A DNA stretch of 36,120 nt from a virus: IMG/VR virus record IMGVR_UViG_3300033148_001035, positions 1 through 36,120 of that record; one strand, given 5' to 3'. This document shows positions 34,383 to 36,120 of the stretch, piece after piece; position 1 is the first letter of the stretch; the number at the start of each line of letters is the position of its first letter. The notes under the pieces are model-generated. The model saw only the letters and a program-made list of their open reading frames with translations, was not told where the DNA came from and searched no databases. A program made the translations under genes and the position numbers.

Positions 34383-35126
34383 TTACGCAGATGCGGCAAT
34401 CTTTGCTGCTCTCTTCTCGCCGTCATGATTCTTACACTTCAGACCACGATGAGTCAACATTGTCTTAACACCGCGTGGAGACTTATCAATCTTCTCAGCA
34501 ATGTCTTCAACAGTCATGTCAGTGATATCACCAAGAGCTACGATTGGATCAACTGTATCCTTGCTCTTGTAAACTCTCTGCTTAGGAATTTTAACATCCT
34601 TACCTGCTTCTGTACGTGTGATAGATAGAATCTTACCACGGATTGAATTAACTTCACGACCCATTGCATCAGCGATATCTTCGATGAACTTATCGCCACC
34701 AGCTAATAGACCTAGAAGCTTAGTTTCTTCTGCTTCTGTGTACTTCTTCTCTCGTTCTACTTTCGGGGTTGGCTTAACAAGACCGGTTAGTTCCATTGAT
34801 AGAATCTTACCCTGAATCTGCTTAGTAGTATGTGCACCCTTAAGTACAGTAGCTGCAATTTCAGCATATGTATACTTGTTAGGATTAGCTTCTAAGTACT
34901 TTCTAATAGCAGCTTCATCAGCTTCTGAATAGTTCTTAGTTACTACTTTTGCCATAGACTCTACGGTATGACCCATCTTACGTAGCTTAGCTGCAATAGA
35001 CTTTGTAGTTGTTTCTAGTTCTACTGCTGCTGCTTCTACTGTTGCTACGGTCACAGGTGACTCTTTACCAACGGCCTTTACTAGGGTTGCTTCTCTATCC
35101 GCGTCCCATTTTGGAATATTACTCAT
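34383..35126 (-). CDS. Repetitive HTH/Myb-like DNA-binding protein (T5 D5-like), 247 aa
   Basis: Four consecutive units of 45-55 residues each look like a three-helix DNA-binding domain: starting KWDADREATLVKAV (8-50), NYSEADEAAIRKYLEA (65-115), KYTEAEETKLLGLLAGG (127-172) and VDPIVALGDITDMTVEDIAEKI (192-230). Each unit ends with a recognition-helix-like segment: KSIAAKLRKMG, KQIQGKILSM, NSIRGKILSI, RGVKTMLTHRG. The gene is visibly richer in G and C than its neighbours and has strong regulatory punctuation (coupled start after GGAGA, own terminator), consistent with an abundant protein. In T5 the abundant DNA-binding regulator D5 lies next to the helicase. I recall that order but could not compare sequences. 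Confidence 0.8.
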   Translation of the reverse strand: MSNIPKWDADREATLVKAVGKESPVTVATVEAAAVELETTTKSIAAKLRKMGHTVESMAKVVTKNYSEADEAAIRKYLEANPNKYTYAEIAATVLKGAHTTKQIQGKILSMELTGLVKPTPKVEREKKYTEAEETKLLGLLAGGDKFIEDIADAMGREVNSIRGKILSITRTEAGKDVKIPKQRVYKSKDTVDPIVALGDITDMTVEDIAEKIDKSPRGVKTMLTHRGLKCKNHDGEKRAAKIAASA

Positions 35127-35853
35127 TTATTTTCTCCATAAAATTATCAAAGCTTAATATAGTTATATTATATTGTTCTGCTTTTTTGACTTTTGTGGTG
35201 CCTGATTCGTTAGAAATAAGATAGTCTAAATCTTTAGTTACACTATCCTTAACTGTTACATTAAAATCTAGTAACATTTCTTTAATTTTAGCCTTTGTAT
35301 ATCCCGGCACCTTACCAGATATACAGACTGCTAATCCAGATGTTGTAGGCTCAGACTCTTCAAATTTAATTGGCATGTCTTTATAATTAATATATTGATT
35401 ATTTACCCAATTTACTAAATTGTCAGTAGCCTTTGCACCTAAACCAGCTTTTTTACAAACTTCTGGTGTAATCTCTTCTATAGTGGCTACTACAGAATCA
35501 ATCTTTCCCGAAGCGGTCTTACCGATAAGGGTTATTCCCATACCGTTTAAAAATTTACTTAAGGTAGTTGTTGTACTATTCTGAATTTCAGCATACAACT
35601 TAGTACCTATCTTTTCACCTAGTATACTTATTAAATGTTCTTTATCATATGTGTATAATTCAGGTATACTTTCAATGTCCAACTTTTCTAACGTCTTTTC
35701 ACCTAAACCCATTATTTTCATAGTCTTAACATAGTGCAGTATTGTTTTTAACGACTTAGCACTACATGTCGAACTTCTGCAAAATAACTGGTCATTAACC
35801 ATTTCTAATTTGCTTCCACATATTGGACAGTTAGTTGGAATTTCTATTTTCAT
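35119..35853 (-). CDS. ligB: C-terminal half of a split NAD+-dependent DNA ligase (LigB-type), 244 aa
   Basis: It carries the parts of bacterial LigA that lie after the catalytic core: a four-Cys zinc finger (Cys9, Cys12, Cys25, Cys30; CPICGSKL, LFCRSSTCSAK), helix-hairpin-helix repeats (MGLGEKTLEKL, ILGEKIGTKLYAEI, GMGITLIGKTASGKI) and a C-terminal BRCT domain (LAVCISGKVPGYTKAKI, DYLISNE, about 170-244). The adenylation and OB domains are absent. T5 is known to encode ligase as two genes, ligA and ligB, so this is probably the second subunit, not a broken gene. I use the ATG at 35853 because an upstream in-frame GTG (35892) overlaps a promoter. No Shine-Dalgarno sequence is visible. The 3' end overlaps the D5-like start. 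Confidence 0.88.
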   Translation of the reverse strand: MKIEIPTNCPICGSKLEMVNDQLFCRSSTCSAKSLKTILHYVKTMKIMGLGEKTLEKLDIESIPELYTYDKEHLISILGEKIGTKLYAEIQNSTTTTLSKFLNGMGITLIGKTASGKIDSVVATIEEITPEVCKKAGLGAKATDNLVNWVNNQYINYKDMPIKFEESEPTTSGLAVCISGKVPGYTKAKIKEMLLDFNVTVKDSVTKDLDYLISNESGTTKVKKAEQYNITILSFDNFMEKINE

Positions 35854-35860
35854 TTTATAT

Positions 35861-35889
35861 ATTATCTCATAAATTAATTCGTATGTCAA
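35861..35889 (-). promoter_or_regulatory. Sigma70-type promoter in front of ligB
   Basis: On the minus strand, TTGACA (35889-35884), a 17-bp spacer and GATAAT (35866-35861). Only seven bases separate the -10 box from the ligB ATG, so the predicted transcription start is at or within a base or two of the start codon. It should drive ligB and the D5-like gene up to the terminator at 34334, with read-through into the replication operon. Confidence 0.85.
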
Positions 35890-35951
35890 CACATTTTTTT
35901 AGAGAATTGATTAGTATTAATTAATTCATGTGCGTACGTAACAATTTTCGG

Positions 35952-36120
35952 CTAGTTTTCTGTGTGGTCGGCGCAGGGGTCAATTTCTGTCCACTTTGTT
36001 GTATTGTCTTCTTGCTTTTTTAATTCATAACAAAGTTTACCATTAATAGCATCGACTTGTCCAGCTTCGTAACCCCTAGGAAATACATCACTAGGAAATC
36101 CATCAGCTAACCAAATTATG
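35952..36120 (-). CDS. C-terminal part of a small unassigned gene (partial)
   Basis: The frame is open from the window edge to a TAG at 35954-35952 and gives 55 residues, including WLADGFPSDVFPRGYEAGQV, DAINGKLCYELKKQ and TKWTEIDPCADHTEN. The composition is protein-like and the stop is followed by a non-coding gap of about 60 bases before the ligB promoter. It does not look like the catalytic half of the ligase. No family recognised; the start lies beyond the window. Confidence 0.65.
   Translation of the reverse strand, partial: IIWLADGFPSDVFPRGYEAGQVDAINGKLCYELKKQEDNTTKWTEIDPCADHTEN

Noticed and set aside
35890-35951. Terminator after the partial gene at the right edge
   Set aside because: The gap is AT-rich with short palindromes (AATTAATT, CGTACG), but no stem of useful strength followed by a T-run on the minus strand.

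Overview
This window is the genome interior of an AT-rich, tailed double-stranded DNA phage, almost certainly a long-tailed siphovirus infecting a Gram-negative host. The host inference comes from the lysis cassette: an M15-type peptidoglycan peptidase, a small membrane protein, and an overlapping inner/outer spanin pair that only makes sense with an outer membrane. The replication block matches, by gene content and order as I remember it, the T5 'D' gene block. The phage therefore looks like a distant T5-type relative that carries a B12-dependent ribonucleotide reductase. Family calls come from motifs read by eye; no database was searched.

Layout. (1) Positions 1-19625, plus strand: late genes. 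In order they are the last codons of an upstream gene, an unassigned 568-aa structural protein, a tail-terminator-like protein, the major tail protein followed by two hairpins, the tail assembly chaperone pair joined by a -1 frameshift (slippery heptamer at 4222-4228), a very long tape measure protein (2291 aa), a tail hub-like protein, a minor tail protein, two paralogous glycine-rich tail fibres, two unassigned small proteins, and the lysis cassette. Most neighbours are coupled by TAATG or ATGA overlaps. (2) 19624-19649: a symmetrical 11-bp hairpin with A and T tracts, a bidirectional terminator between the two converging halves. (3) 19656-36120, minus strand: early/replication genes read right to left. 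In order they are a partial small gene, ligB-type half of a split NAD+ DNA ligase, a repeat-containing DNA-binding protein like T5 D5, a terminator, DnaB-type helicase, DnaG-type primase, family A DNA polymerase, an unknown, an SF2 helicase, an unknown, a probable ssDNA-binding protein, a GC-rich foldable 108-nt element, the SbcD/SbcC pair, a Holliday-junction-resolvase-like nuclease, a flap endonuclease, dUTPase, three tiny unknown genes, and adenosylcobalamin-dependent RNR. The left end of this strand is a 75-aa strongly acidic protein behind its own consensus promoter.

How it works together: the minus-strand genes would make dNTPs (RNR, dUTPase), copy DNA (helicase, primase, polymerase, SSB, ligase half) and process recombination or packaging intermediates (SbcCD, resolvase, flap nuclease). 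The plus-strand genes build the tail and lyse the cell. Two near-perfect sigma70-type promoters are visible, both on the minus strand (19915-19943 and 35861-35889), each TTGACA with a 17-bp spacer and a TATAAT-like -10. I could not find a convincing plus-strand promoter; it may lie left of the window. No stretch over about 130 bases lacks a gene, and I saw no tRNA, rRNA, CRISPR array, insertion sequence, integrase or attachment site.

The least explained parts are the 108-nt structured element before sbcD, the acidic 75-aa protein, the possibly leaderless ligB transcript, and the cluster of tiny genes between dut and nrdJ.
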